Shown here: positions 22,840 to 29,869 of the stretch, piece after piece
How positions within the stretch are numbered: the stretch's first letter is position 1
Layout of the letters: every line of letters begins with the position of its first letter
Assembly: GCA_017938695.1 (NCBI GenBank)
Contig: JAGBBA010000037.1
Span: forward strand, 1 to 33,522
Direction of reading: 5' to 3'
DNA from: Clostridia bacterium
GTDB taxonomy: Bacteria > Bacillota > Clostridia > Christensenellales > Aristaeellaceae
Length of the DNA stretch: 33,522 bases
Made by a program: the position numbers and the translations under genes
Notes under the pieces: model-generated
What the model was told of the DNA's origin: nothing
What the model saw: only the letters and a program-made list of their open reading frames with translations
Database searches by the model: none

Positions 22840-23052
22840 TTAACAGTTTCTTCCAGAAAGGCAACATAAAAGAGTGGCCAACATAAGCCTCCCGGTCATG
22901 GCGACAGCAAGCCCTCCGCAACAAGCATTACGGATGCCTGCGGCCCCAATGCCGCTCGGCCATGTCCACTCTCTACGTCAAACCCTTCTTTCATTACAGT
23001 GCGCCACTGGCGCGTATGTCACGCCTGCGATGCAGGCAGAACTAACCACACT
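22840..23052 (-). ncRNA. Structured 5' leader of the rimP-nusA operon (candidate cis-regulatory RNA)
   Basis: No protein gene is visible in this interval. On the minus strand the leader holds: hairpin GCCTGC/GCAGGC (23037-23023); hairpin GCGCC/GGCGC (23013-23001); and a larger domain closed by AGAGTGG (22972-22966) and CCACTCT (22877-22871), with inner stem CATGGC/GCCATG (22964-22959 and 22902-22897) and further small hairpins including GCGGC/GCCGC. The closing arm is followed by TTTTATG, which could make it a terminator. The inner TGGCCGAGCGGC resembles a tRNA D-arm, but no acceptor or T arm exists. It could be an attenuator for NusA autoregulation. Confidence 0.6.
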
Positions 23053-23058
23053 CTAGCA

Positions 23059-23087
23059 GTATACCACAGCTTTGCCGGAAATACAAG
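23059..23087 (-). promoter_or_regulatory. Promoter of the rimP-nusA-infB operon
   Basis: On the minus strand TTGTAT (23087-23082), a 17-base spacer and TATACT (23064-23059) form a good sigma-A promoter. The start should be near 23052, giving a leader of about 234 bases before rimP. No gene lies between it and rimP. Confidence 0.75.
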
Positions 23088-23100
23088 CGTTTTCCTAATA

Positions 23101-23135
23101 AATTCGGAATTCTGAATGCGGAATTCGGAATTAAG
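23101..23135 (-). repeat. AT-rich 32-bp repeat, copy 2
   Basis: AATTCGGAATT, CTG, AATGCGGAATTCGGAATT reads as the reverse complement of the unit at 6694-6725, differing mainly at the three central bases. It sits between two divergent promoters. About 16 kb separates the copies, which lie in unrelated contexts, so it is a dispersed family and not a local duplication. Confidence 0.75.
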
Positions 23136-23185
23136 TTTGTGGACACCGGCAGCTTGAAAAGTATAGGAACACCATTCATTCCGCA

Positions 23186-23214
23186 TTGCCCTTCAGACAA
23201 ATTGGTGCTACAAT
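23186..23214 (+). promoter_or_regulatory. Promoter of the radical-SAM gene
   Basis: TTGCCC (23186-23191), a 17-base spacer and TACAAT (23209-23214) lead to a start near 23221, just before the ribosome site GAGGTG. The leader would be very short. Confidence 0.65.
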
Positions 23215-23232
23215 GCTTTTGAGGTGAACGAT

Positions 23233-24114
23233 ATGGAATCCTGCACCCTTTGCCCCCGCCGCTGCGGTGCCCAGCGCACCGAAAGCACCGGCCACGGCTT
23301 CTGCCGCCTGCCCGAAACCATGCGCATCGCCCGCATTCAACCCCATCTGTGGGAGGAGCCGCCCATCAGCGGCACGCGCGGCACCGGCGCGGTGTTTTTC
23401 AGCGGCTGCACGCTGCGCTGCGCCTATTGCCAGAACGCGGATATCAGCCACCGCAACCTGGGGCGCGATTTCACCCCCGCCCAGCTGGCGGACAGCCTCC
23501 GCCGCCTGGTGGATGCAGGCATGCACACCATCAGCTTCATCACCGCCACGCCCTATGTGGACAAGATCCTGGATACCCTGGCCATCTACCGGCCCCCGGT
23601 ACCGCTGGTGTGGAACACCTCCGGCTACGAAACGGTGGACACCCTGCGCAAGCTGGAGGGCGTTATCGACGTGTACCTCCCCGACCTGAAGCACTTCTCC
23701 CCTGCCATGGGCAAGCTGTGCGCCCAGGCCGGCGACTACTTCGACGCCGCCAGTGCCGCCATCACCGAGATGTGCCGCCAGACAGGCGCACCCCAGTATG
23801 ATGCAGACGGCATCATGCAAAAGGGCGTGATCATCCGCCACCTGATCCTCCCCGGGCTCACCAGCGAAAGCATCGCCCTTCTGACCTGGGTGAAGGAAAA
23901 CCTGCCGGAAGGCATCCCCGTCAGCCTGATGCGCCAGTACGTCCCCTGCAACGACGTAAGCATCAAGGGGCTGGACAGGACCATCACCAGCCGGGAATAC
24001 CACCGCGTCCGCGACCATATGCAGGCCCTCGAACTGCCCGGCTTCCAGCAGGAGGCCGCCAGTGCCAGCACCGACTTTGTGCCGCTGTTCGGCCAGGATG
24101 AGAGCTATATCTGA
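23233..24114 (+). CDS. Radical SAM protein, PflX-like (COG1313)
   Basis: This 293-residue protein has a cysteine-rich start (CTLCPRRCGAQR) and the radical-SAM cluster motif CTLRCAYCQN near residues 57-66. Later segments WNTSGYETVDTLRKLEG, DVYLPDLKHF and the ending MQALELPGFQQEA match PflX-type proteins related to pyruvate formate-lyase activases. It probably makes a 5'-deoxyadenosyl radical. No glycyl-radical enzyme is adjacent, so its substrate is unknown. The start at 23233 follows GAGGTG by six bases. It is the only plus-strand host gene in this part and forms its own transcription unit. Confidence 0.82.
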   Translation: MESCTLCPRRCGAQRTESTGHGFCRLPETMRIARIQPHLWEEPPISGTRGTGAVFFSGCTLRCAYCQNADISHRNLGRDFTPAQLADSLRRLVDAGMHTISFITATPYVDKILDTLAIYRPPVPLVWNTSGYETVDTLRKLEGVIDVYLPDLKHFSPAMGKLCAQAGDYFDAASAAITEMCRQTGAPQYDADGIMQKGVIIRHLILPGLTSESIALLTWVKENLPEGIPVSLMRQYVPCNDVSIKGLDRTITSREYHRVRDHMQALELPGFQQEAASASTDFVPLFGQDESYI

Positions 24115-24120
24115 CAAGCA

Positions 24121-24154
24121 AAAGCGACCCGTCAATAGACAGGTCGCTTTTTTT
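24121..24154. terminator. Terminator between radical-SAM gene and HTH gene
   Basis: AAAGCGACC (24121-24129) pairs with GGTCGCTTT (24142-24150), followed by TTTT on the plus strand. On the minus strand the trailing run is TTTTGCTT, so it can also serve the convergent HTH gene. Confidence 0.85.
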
Positions 24155-25587
24155 CATTCATCCATATGCGTCCGGCAATACTCGATCATTTCCATCAGGA
24201 TCTTTCTGGTCTTGTACTCCGGCTGCACGTTGTAGGGCAGAATGCTGTGCAGGAAGAAATTGCGGTACACCCGCAGGAACTGCCCCTGGGTAACCATGGT
24301 TTCGCTGTGGTTGGCAGTCAGGTTGTAGTCCGTGCCCGCCTTGATGATAGACAGTCCCAACCCGTCATAGAACACGATCTCGTCGTCGCGCATGGCATCC
24401 TCATCCTTGAGGAAATGCACCTGGTAGTAGGGATTGGTGGTGTGCTGCTCCAGCACGGACTGCAGGGTCTCCATGCGTTCCTTCATCGTCAGGGCATCAA
24501 AGCCCCAGAACTGGTCGCTGAGCCTGCCCGTGCGGACAAACCGCCACACCGCCCGTTGCTTGAACACATGATGCTGCGCCTGCTTTTTCGCCAGGGCATT
24601 CTGCTGCCGCTGGACGAACACCTCAGCCAGTGCCTCTGCCATGCCATCGAAAATGGAATCATCCGCCAGCGGCCCGTCGCGGAAGGCGCGCTCCCAGGTT
24701 TTCAGCGGCACCTGCTCCATGCCGAAATCCGGCTTGATGCGGTAAACAGCGCGATCCTTTTCCAATTCGCTGCAATAACGGATATACGCCACATAGTCGT
24801 TCTCGAATCCACCCAGCCCGGCATTGCGGATGGGCGTGGCGATGGCCTTCACGCTGTCCATCATGCGATGCACGTTGGCCGCACCCACCGGGAAGGAAAA
24901 CCGCATGCCCTCGCCGGTGTTCTGGAAGATCACCAGGTCGTAATAGGGCTTGTCCTCCACAGCATACTCTGCCAGCATCACATCGGCCAAAAGGATGCCC
25001 CGGGGGTTGCTCAGCAATTCCTCATGGGTGCAGAAGGCCATGGCACCGTAGTAGTTTTCATCGTGCAGGATGGGCAGCACCGAGCGGATGGTCATCACCG
25101 TGCGCAGCAGGTTCTGGTCGGAATACAGGTAGTGCTCCACCTTGGCAATGCCGCGGGCGGTCAACTGGGCCAGGGCACCGAAAAGGGGCAGCGTTTCGCA
25201 ATTGAGCACGGTGATCTTCAGTCCCTGCATGGGCAGATAACGCTCCAGCAGCGTCTGCTTTTCACCGGTGTACGCATCCGCCAGCACCGGGTCCACCAGG
25301 GGCGGATCCTCCCGCAAAAACTGGCGCAGGGTATCCGTGGCGGCGTATTCATCGCTGCCCAGCTTCTTTTTTTCAAGAATGCGGTCAAGGCTGCTGGCCT
25401 CGCTGTCCGTCAGGGCGATGGTTTCGTTTTCCTTCAGCAGCTGGCAGAAGCGGGTCACGCTGTCCATGTTGGCCTTGTCCTGCATGATGCGGGCCACGGA
25501 TGTCTGGCTCTTGTAGCCCAGCAGGGCCGACAGTTCGCCCACGGACAGGCCGCGGCTTTTCTGAATTTCCTGAATAAACTGCCGCAC
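24154..25587 (-). CDS. HTH-domain protein of unknown function (large regulator)
   Basis: This 477-residue protein starts with an Xre-like helix-turn-helix (SRGLSVGELSALLGYKSQTS, residues about 11-30). The remaining 400 or so residues are not recognised; they include mixed alpha/beta stretches such as LKITVLNCETLPLFGALAQL and YDLVIFQNTGEGMRFSF. No signal peptide or membrane segment is obvious. It starts with GTG at 25587, eight bases after AGGAGG, which overlaps the stop of the upstream gene, so it is coupled to the trmD operon. It may be a ligand- or signal-responsive regulator. The function is unknown. Confidence 0.75.
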   Translation of the reverse strand: MRQFIQEIQKSRGLSVGELSALLGYKSQTSVARIMQDKANMDSVTRFCQLLKENETIALTDSEASSLDRILEKKKLGSDEYAATDTLRQFLREDPPLVDPVLADAYTGEKQTLLERYLPMQGLKITVLNCETLPLFGALAQLTARGIAKVEHYLYSDQNLLRTVMTIRSVLPILHDENYYGAMAFCTHEELLSNPRGILLADVMLAEYAVEDKPYYDLVIFQNTGEGMRFSFPVGAANVHRMMDSVKAIATPIRNAGLGGFENDYVAYIRYCSELEKDRAVYRIKPDFGMEQVPLKTWERAFRDGPLADDSIFDGMAEALAEVFVQRQQNALAKKQAQHHVFKQRAVWRFVRTGRLSDQFWGFDALTMKERMETLQSVLEQHTTNPYYQVHFLKDEDAMRDDEIVFYDGLGLSIIKAGTDYNLTANHSETMVTQGQFLRVYRNFFLHSILPYNVQPEYKTRKILMEMIEYCRTHMDE

Positions 25588-25600
25588 GGCTCAGTCCTCC

Positions 25601-25969
25601 TTACTTGCGGGTTCGGATGCACTGGGTCTCCATGTAGCCGATGAAGGTGCACTCCACCAGCACCACCTGGCCATCCCGGGTGGCAAGCATGTCCAGCACA
25701 GGCAGATTGGCCAGGGCCATGCTGTCCAGATACTGATAGGCCACCACGCCGGTAAGCAGCAGGGCCGGTATCCACAACAGCCCGGCGAAGGGCTCGCGCC
25801 TGCGCCCTGCCCCGGACAGGGGCAAAAGCAGTGCCAGCGTGATGCCCAGCAGCACGCCCTTGAGCACATTGCTCCAGAAGCCCAGGCCGTTCATCACCGG
25901 CAGTAAAACGCACAGGGCCAACGCCATCAAAAGCGGCGCGACCATCACCGTCAATTTGCGCAGGAACAT
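25601..25969 (-). CDS. Small membrane protein of unknown function
   Basis: This 122-residue protein has three hydrophobic segments, about residues 8-28, 35-53 and 66-83, and a short cytoplasmic-looking ending with QCIRTRK. It begins at 25969 with ATG overlapping the trmD stop (TGATG) and has GGAGG upstream, so it is translationally coupled to trmD. It occupies the place where rplS often lies in Firmicutes. It is followed by the HTH gene, and the two may work together. No family was recognised. Confidence 0.7.
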   Translation of the reverse strand: MFLRKLTVMVAPLLMALALCVLLPVMNGLGFWSNVLKGVLLGITLALLLPLSGAGRRREPFAGLLWIPALLLTGVVAYQYLDSMALANLPVLDMLATRDGQVVLVECTFIGYMETQCIRTRK

Positions 25970-26688
25970 CACATTTCCTCCAGCATACGCTTTTCCTTAT
26001 CGGTCAGTTCAGCCTTTTCCAGCAGGTCGGGACGGAATGCCTTGGTAGCCCGCAGGGACTCCTGCCGCCGCCAGGCCTTGATCTTCGCATGGTCGCCGGA
26101 AAGCAGCACCTCCGGCACTTCCATGCCGTTCAGTTCCCTGGGACGGGTGTATTGCGGATACTCCAGCAGCCCGTCAGAGAAGCTCTCCTCCTCCGGGCTT
26201 TCCGCCGAACCCAATACGCCAGGGATGAACCTGGCCACGCAGTCCGTCAGCACCATGGCCGCCAGTTCGCCGCCGGTAAGGATGTAATCGCCGATGCTGA
26301 TCTCCTCGTCGATGCAGGCGTCCAACGCGCGCTGATCCACACCCTCGTAGTGGCCGCAGAGCAGGATGAGTTCCTCCTCCTTCGCCAGCTCCCGGGCCTT
26401 GGCGGTGGTCAGCGTGGTGCCCCTGGGGCCCATAAAGATGCGCTTACCCTTGAAATTCTCCCCCATGGCAAAGGCCATGGCATCCATGATGGGCTGAGCC
26501 AGCATCACCATGCCCGCACCGCCGCCGAAGGGATAGTCGTCGGTATTCTTATGCTTGCGGTCAGAAAAGGGGCGGATGTCGATGCACTCCACCTCGATCA
26601 GCCCCTGCTCCCGGGCGCGGCCCAGGATGGAGGCGTTCATCACGCTTTCGAACATTTCCGGAAAGATGGTCAGGATCTTAATCTTCAA
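25969..26688 (-). CDS. trmD: tRNA (guanine-N1)-methyltransferase
   Basis: This 239-residue SpoU-like knot enzyme methylates G37 of tRNAs. It has KIKILTIFPEMFESV at the start, GGGAGMVM, CGHYEGVDQRALD, ISIGDYILTGGELAAMVL and the ending typical of TrmD. The start is TTG at 26688, overlapping the rimM end, with GAGGTGG eight bases before it; this gives exactly the usual TrmD N-terminus. An upstream start at 26751 would run through rimM sequence and is rejected. Confidence 0.94.
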   Translation of the reverse strand: MKIKILTIFPEMFESVMNASILGRAREQGLIEVECIDIRPFSDRKHKNTDDYPFGGGAGMVMLAQPIMDAMAFAMGENFKGKRIFMGPRGTTLTTAKARELAKEEELILLCGHYEGVDQRALDACIDEEISIGDYILTGGELAAMVLTDCVARFIPGVLGSAESPEEESFSDGLLEYPQYTRPRELNGMEVPEVLLSGDHAKIKAWRRQESLRATKAFRPDLLEKAELTDKEKRMLEEM

Positions 26689-27199
26689 AGACGGCCACCT
26701 CTTGCAGCTTTTCGGCACAAACGTCGATGCGCCGCGCCTCCACATCCACACGGGGGAACACAGCCTTCAGGGCCGGAGCCATCATGCTGCCCCGGGCACG
26801 CTTGAACACATACACATCCACCGGGCCGTGCTGCAGCACATCGGTGAGCTTGCCCAGCACATTGCCGGCCTCGTCCACCGCCTCGCAGCCGATAAGGTCG
26901 CAGATGAACACCTCGCCCTCGTCCAGCTCGGCAGCCTGGCTGCGGCTGATGTACAGCTGCGTGCCGCGCAGCCGCTCCACATCGTTGGGGTTGACGCAGT
27001 CGCCCAGGGTAATATAAGCAAACCCATCATGCACACGGGAACACTTGGCCTTGATGGGGGTATACTCGTTTTTATCCAAAATGTACAGGGTCTTCCAGCG
27101 AAGGAAATCATCCGGATCCGCCGCATAGGGCTTGATCTTCGCCTCGCCCCGGATGCCCTGGGGCTTGAGCACTTCGCCGATCATCAGATAATCATTCAT
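26678..27199 (-). CDS. rimM: Ribosome maturation factor RimM
   Basis: This 173-residue protein helps assemble the 30S head with S19. It begins MNDYLMIGEVLKPQGIRGEA, and later has VERLRGTQLYISRSQAAEL and GNVLGKLTDVLQHGPVDVYV, then a PRC-barrel-like end ARGSMMAPALKAVFP. The gene overlaps trmD by 11 bases. Upstream lies a hairpin-array repeat and an intrinsic terminator after khpA, so how it is transcribed is not obvious. Confidence 0.93.
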   Translation of the reverse strand: MNDYLMIGEVLKPQGIRGEAKIKPYAADPDDFLRWKTLYILDKNEYTPIKAKCSRVHDGFAYITLGDCVNPNDVERLRGTQLYISRSQAAELDEGEVFICDLIGCEAVDEAGNVLGKLTDVLQHGPVDVYVFKRARGSMMAPALKAVFPRVDVEARRIDVCAEKLQEVAVFED

Positions 27200-27244
27200 T
27201 TACGTTTCTCCCTCCGCCATCCTCAAAGGACAGCTTCGCAACTT

Positions 27245-27409
27245 TCCCCGCGTCGCGGCACGCCCGTTGCGTGCCGTGACCCCTGCTTAGTTGGCGTACC
27301 TGCCGCCATCCCCGAATGGGATTCTTAAGGGATGAAATCCCTTAAGCGGGAGTGCAGAGGGCAGAGCCCTCTGCGCCGGGGAGTCCAGAGGGGATGAAAT
27401 CCCCTCTGG
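27245..27409 (-). repeat. Dispersed hairpin-array repeat, copy C
   Basis: Read on the minus strand from 27409, the element starts with CCAGAGGGG/CCCCTCTGG (27409-27385) and ACTCCCC. Next come GCAGAGGGC/GCCCTCTGC, ACTCCCG, CTTAAGGGAT/ATCCCTTAAG and AATCCC, then ATTCGGGGATGG and the end module GGGTCACGGCACGC through GCCGCGACGCGGGG (about 27282-27245). It lies 17 bases after the khpA stop in coding orientation, between khpA and rimM. Confidence 0.88.
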
Positions 27410-27410
27410 T

Positions 27411-27440
27411 GCAAAAAAGGCGGGATCAGTTAGATCCCGC
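27411..27440 (-). terminator. Intrinsic terminator overlapping the khpA stop codon
   Basis: On the minus strand GCGGGATC (27440-27433) pairs with GATCCCGC (27427-27420) around TAACT, followed by CTTTTTTG. The khpA stop TGA at 27428-27426 lies inside the hairpin, so ribosomes finishing khpA would disrupt it. This may link termination to translation of khpA. Confidence 0.75.
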
Positions 27441-27671
27441 GTCTTTCTGGATTTCGACAAAAACAGGCTTGTTGTTTTTGGCGGTGGCAGCCTTCACCAC
27501 GGCACGGATGGCCTTGGCGATGCGGCCCTGCTTGCCGATGACTTTGCCAACATCTTCTTCCGCCACGTTCAGGGCGAGGATGATGGCCTCGGGGCCTTCG
27601 GTTTCATGCACGCTGACTTGGTCGGGATGATCCACCAAGGACTGCGCCATGAAGGTAAGTAGTTCTTGCAT
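27426..27671 (-). CDS. khpA: KH-domain RNA-binding protein KhpA (YlqC)
   Basis: This 81-residue protein is a single KH domain with the RNA-binding loop GKVIGKQGRIAKAIR near residues 42-56. KhpA forms a complex with KhpB in Firmicutes and influences cell division and RNA. Position after rpsP is conserved. The last codons and stop form the stem of a terminator. Confidence 0.93.
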   Translation of the reverse strand: MQELLTFMAQSLVDHPDQVSVHETEGPEAIILALNVAEEDVGKVIGKQGRIAKAIRAVVKAATAKNNKPVFVEIQKDAGSN

Positions 27672-27721
27672 GGAGACTTCCTTTCTTCAAACCGGCAAGG
27701 CCGGCGCAGTCTTCATCAGAC

Positions 27722-27970
27722 TTACTTCTCGATGACGCCGGTCTTCTTCAGCAGAATGCGAACGGTGTCGGTGGGCTGAGCACCGCACTGCAGCCAATAC
27801 TTGGCGCGCTCGCCGTCGACCTTGATCTCAGCGGGGGCGGTCATGGGATTGTAGTAGCCGATCTCCTCGATGAAGCGGCCATCGCGGGGGGAGCGGATGT
27901 CGGCAACGACAACACGGTAGAAGGGCTTCTTCTTCATACCCATTCTCTTCAGACGAATCTTGACAGACAT
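27722..27970 (-). CDS. rpsP: Ribosomal protein bS16
   Basis: This 82-residue protein starts [20 protein letters not shown] and continues with [20 protein letters not shown], the S16 signature. The start at 27970 follows GAGGAGG. It is a component of the 30S subunit body. It lies 50 bases before khpA and 71 after ffh. Confidence 0.97.
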   Translation of the reverse strand: MSVKIRLKRMGMKKKPFYRVVVADIRSPRDGRFIEEIGYYNPMTAPAEIKVDGERAKYWLQCGAQPTDTVRILLKKTGVIEK

Positions 27971-28015
27971 TGGATTTCCTCCTCAAATGTATGGTAGGTT
28001 GATCTATATGGAAAT

Positions 28016-28032
28016 CATATACGGTGTATATG
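28016..28032. other. Short inverted repeat between ffh and rpsP
   Basis: CATATAC (28016-28022) and GTATATG (28026-28032) pair perfectly around GGT. It lies in the 71-base gap after the ffh stop and before the rpsP ribosome site. No U-run follows, so it is unlikely to terminate; it may bind a protein or form an RNA stability hairpin. Confidence 0.35.
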
Positions 28033-28041
28033 AGTCCACGC

Positions 28042-29367
28042 TTACTTCATGCCGGGCAGGCGCATGCGCAGACGGCCTTTGCCCTTCATCTGGGTCATTT
28101 GCTTCATCATCTGCTTGGCCTGCTCGAACTGGCGGATGAGCTGGTTCACATCCTGCACGCTGGTGCCGGAACCGGCAGCGATGCGCTTGCGGCGGCTGGC
28201 GTTGAGGATGCCGGGGTTGCGACGCTCCCTGGGGGTCATGGAGCGGATGATGGCCTCGGGCTTCTTCATGGCGTTCTCGTCCACGTCGATGTCCTTGCCG
28301 GACATGCCCGGGAGCATCTCGATCATGCTCTTGATGCCGCCCATCTTTTTCATGGACTGCATCTGATCCAGGAAGTCCTCCAGGGTCAGTTCGGCATTCT
28401 TGGCCTTGCGGGCCAGCTTGTCCACATCGTGCTCGTCGAAGGCCTCGGCAGCCTTGTCGATCAGGGTGAGCACGTCGCCCATGCCCAGGATGCGGCTGGC
28501 CATGCGGTCGGGGTGGAAGGGCTCGATATCGGTGAGCTTCTCGCCCACGCCGGAGAACTTGATGGGCTTGCCCGTCACCGCGCGGACAGACAGCGCAGCA
28601 CCGCCGCGGGTATCGCCATCCAGCTTGGTGAGGATCACGCCGTCGATGGACAGCTTCTCGTTGAAGGACTGGGCCACATTCACGGCGTCCTGGCCGGTCA
28701 TGGCGTCCACCACCAGCAGGATTTCCTGGGGCTTCACGGTGTCCTTGATGCGGGCCAGCTCGTCCATGAGCTCGGTGTCGATATGCAGTCGGCCGGCGGT
28801 GTCGATGATCAGCACGTCACGCTGATAATAGCGGGCGTACTCAACGGCTTCCCTGGCGGTCTGCACAGGATCCTGGGTGCCCTTTTCAAACACGGGCACC
28901 TTCACCTGCTCGCCCACCACCTGCAGCTGCTTGATAGCGGCAGGGCGGTAGATATCGCAGGCGGCCAGCATGGGCTTTTTGCCCTGCTTGGAGAGGTAAC
29001 CGGCCAGCTTGGCGGCCATGGTGGTCTTACCTGCGCCCTGCAGGCCGCAGAGCATGTAGATGGTCAGCGGGCTGGAGGACCAGGTCAGGCGGGCATTGGA
29101 GCCGCCCATCAGCTGGGTCATTTCCTCGTTGACGATCTTGATGACCTGCTGGCTGGGCGACAGCGAGGACAGGATCTCCTGGCCCACGCACCGCTCGGTG
29201 ACCTTTTTGATAAAATCCTTGGCGACGGCGTAGTTCACGTCAGCCTCAAGCAGTGCCATGCGAACCTCTCGCATGCCCTCCTTGACGTTCTGCTCGGTGA
29301 GCTTGCCCTTGCCGGTCATTTTCCGCAGGGCACCCTGCAGCTTTTCACTCAAGCCTTCAAAGGCCAT
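28042..29367 (-). CDS. ffh: Signal recognition particle protein Ffh (SRP54)
   Basis: This 441-residue GTPase targets membrane proteins. It has the N domain, then LCGLQGAGKTTMAAKLAGYL (G1, about residues 106-125), DTAGRLHID (G3), TKLDGDTRGGAALS (G4), and a methionine-rich M domain with RIAAGSGTSVQDVNQLI and MKQMTQMKG near the end. The start overlaps the ylxM end by 11 bases. The gene is complete. Confidence 0.97.
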   Translation of the reverse strand: MAFEGLSEKLQGALRKMTGKGKLTEQNVKEGMREVRMALLEADVNYAVAKDFIKKVTERCVGQEILSSLSPSQQVIKIVNEEMTQLMGGSNARLTWSSSPLTIYMLCGLQGAGKTTMAAKLAGYLSKQGKKPMLAACDIYRPAAIKQLQVVGEQVKVPVFEKGTQDPVQTAREAVEYARYYQRDVLIIDTAGRLHIDTELMDELARIKDTVKPQEILLVVDAMTGQDAVNVAQSFNEKLSIDGVILTKLDGDTRGGAALSVRAVTGKPIKFSGVGEKLTDIEPFHPDRMASRILGMGDVLTLIDKAAEAFDEHDVDKLARKAKNAELTLEDFLDQMQSMKKMGGIKSMIEMLPGMSGKDIDVDENAMKKPEAIIRSMTPRERRNPGILNASRRKRIAAGSGTSVQDVNQLIRQFEQAKQMMKQMTQMKGKGRLRMRLPGMK

Positions 29368-29725
29368 TGCTTTCCTCCTGATCCAGCCGGATCAGCGCAT
29401 CCAGCAGCTGCTCCGCCTCGTCATAACGCTTGTCCCGGATCGCGCTGCGGCACTGTTCCAGCCCGTCGCTCATGCGCTGAAAGCGGGCTGCCATGCCCAG
29501 CTTTTCCTCCATGTCGAAGAGCTTGCCCGCCGCCCGGGTCAGCATATCGTGGACGCCCTGACGGCTGACGCCTGCCTCCTGGGCGATCTCCCCCAGGGAC
29601 ATGTCCTCCTCGCAATGCAGCTGGAGCACCAGGCGTTGCTTTTCCGTCAGCATGCCGCCGTAGAACGCCGTCAGCCAGGCCAGCTCGATCTTGCGGCTGA
29701 TCTCATCATTTCCCTGCGTTCCCAT
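29357..29725 (-). CDS. ylxM: YlxM/p13-like HTH protein
   Basis: This 122-residue protein has EKQRLVLQLHCEEDMSLGEI and AQEAGVSRQGVHDMLTRA, a sigma-like helix-turn-helix, near residues 30-70. YlxM binds SRP components in streptococci and lies before ffh in many Firmicutes. The start at 29725 is chosen because GGAGG lies eight bases upstream; a GTG start at 29740 is less likely. It is the first gene of its operon. Confidence 0.9.
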   Translation of the reverse strand: MGTQGNDEISRKIELAWLTAFYGGMLTEKQRLVLQLHCEEDMSLGEIAQEAGVSRQGVHDMLTRAAGKLFDMEEKLGMAARFQRMSDGLEQCRSAIRDKRYDEAEQLLDALIRLDQEESNGL

Positions 29726-29769
29726 GCCAGCATCCTCCACGTCAAGGTGTTTCGGTTGACACCTGAGCT

Positions 29770-29798
29770 ATTATACATGACTCCTGGGCTTGTGTCAA
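29770..29798 (-). promoter_or_regulatory. Promoter of the ylxM-ffh-rpsP operon
   Basis: On the minus strand a perfect TTGACA (29798-29793), a 17-base spacer and a perfect TATAAT (29775-29770) precede ylxM by about 45 bases. This is a full consensus sigma-A promoter. Confidence 0.92.
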
Positions 29799-29837
29799 GG
29801 CCTTTTTCTTGACAGATGCAAAAGAATTTCATCGCAT

Positions 29838-29861
29838 GAAAAAACCGGCCCGAAGGCCGGT
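29838..29861 (-). terminator. Intrinsic terminator after the peptidoglycan-binding gene
   Basis: On the minus strand ACCGGCC (29861-29855) pairs with GGCCGGT (29850-29844) around a TTCG loop, followed by TTTTTT. It lies eight bases after the stop of the gene at 29870-31858. Confidence 0.93.
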
Positions 29862-29869
29862 CATGATGC

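Noticed and set aside
22945-22965. tRNA-like D-arm (TGGCCGAGCGGC on the minus strand) suggesting a tRNA-Ser/Leu gene
   Set aside because: No acceptor stem, anticodon arm or TTCGA loop can be found around it; it is better explained as part of the rimP leader structure.
23156-23170. GAAAAGTATAGGAAC, similar to one arm of the FRT recombination site
   Set aside because: The inverted second arm and core are missing and no recombinase is nearby; a chance partial match.
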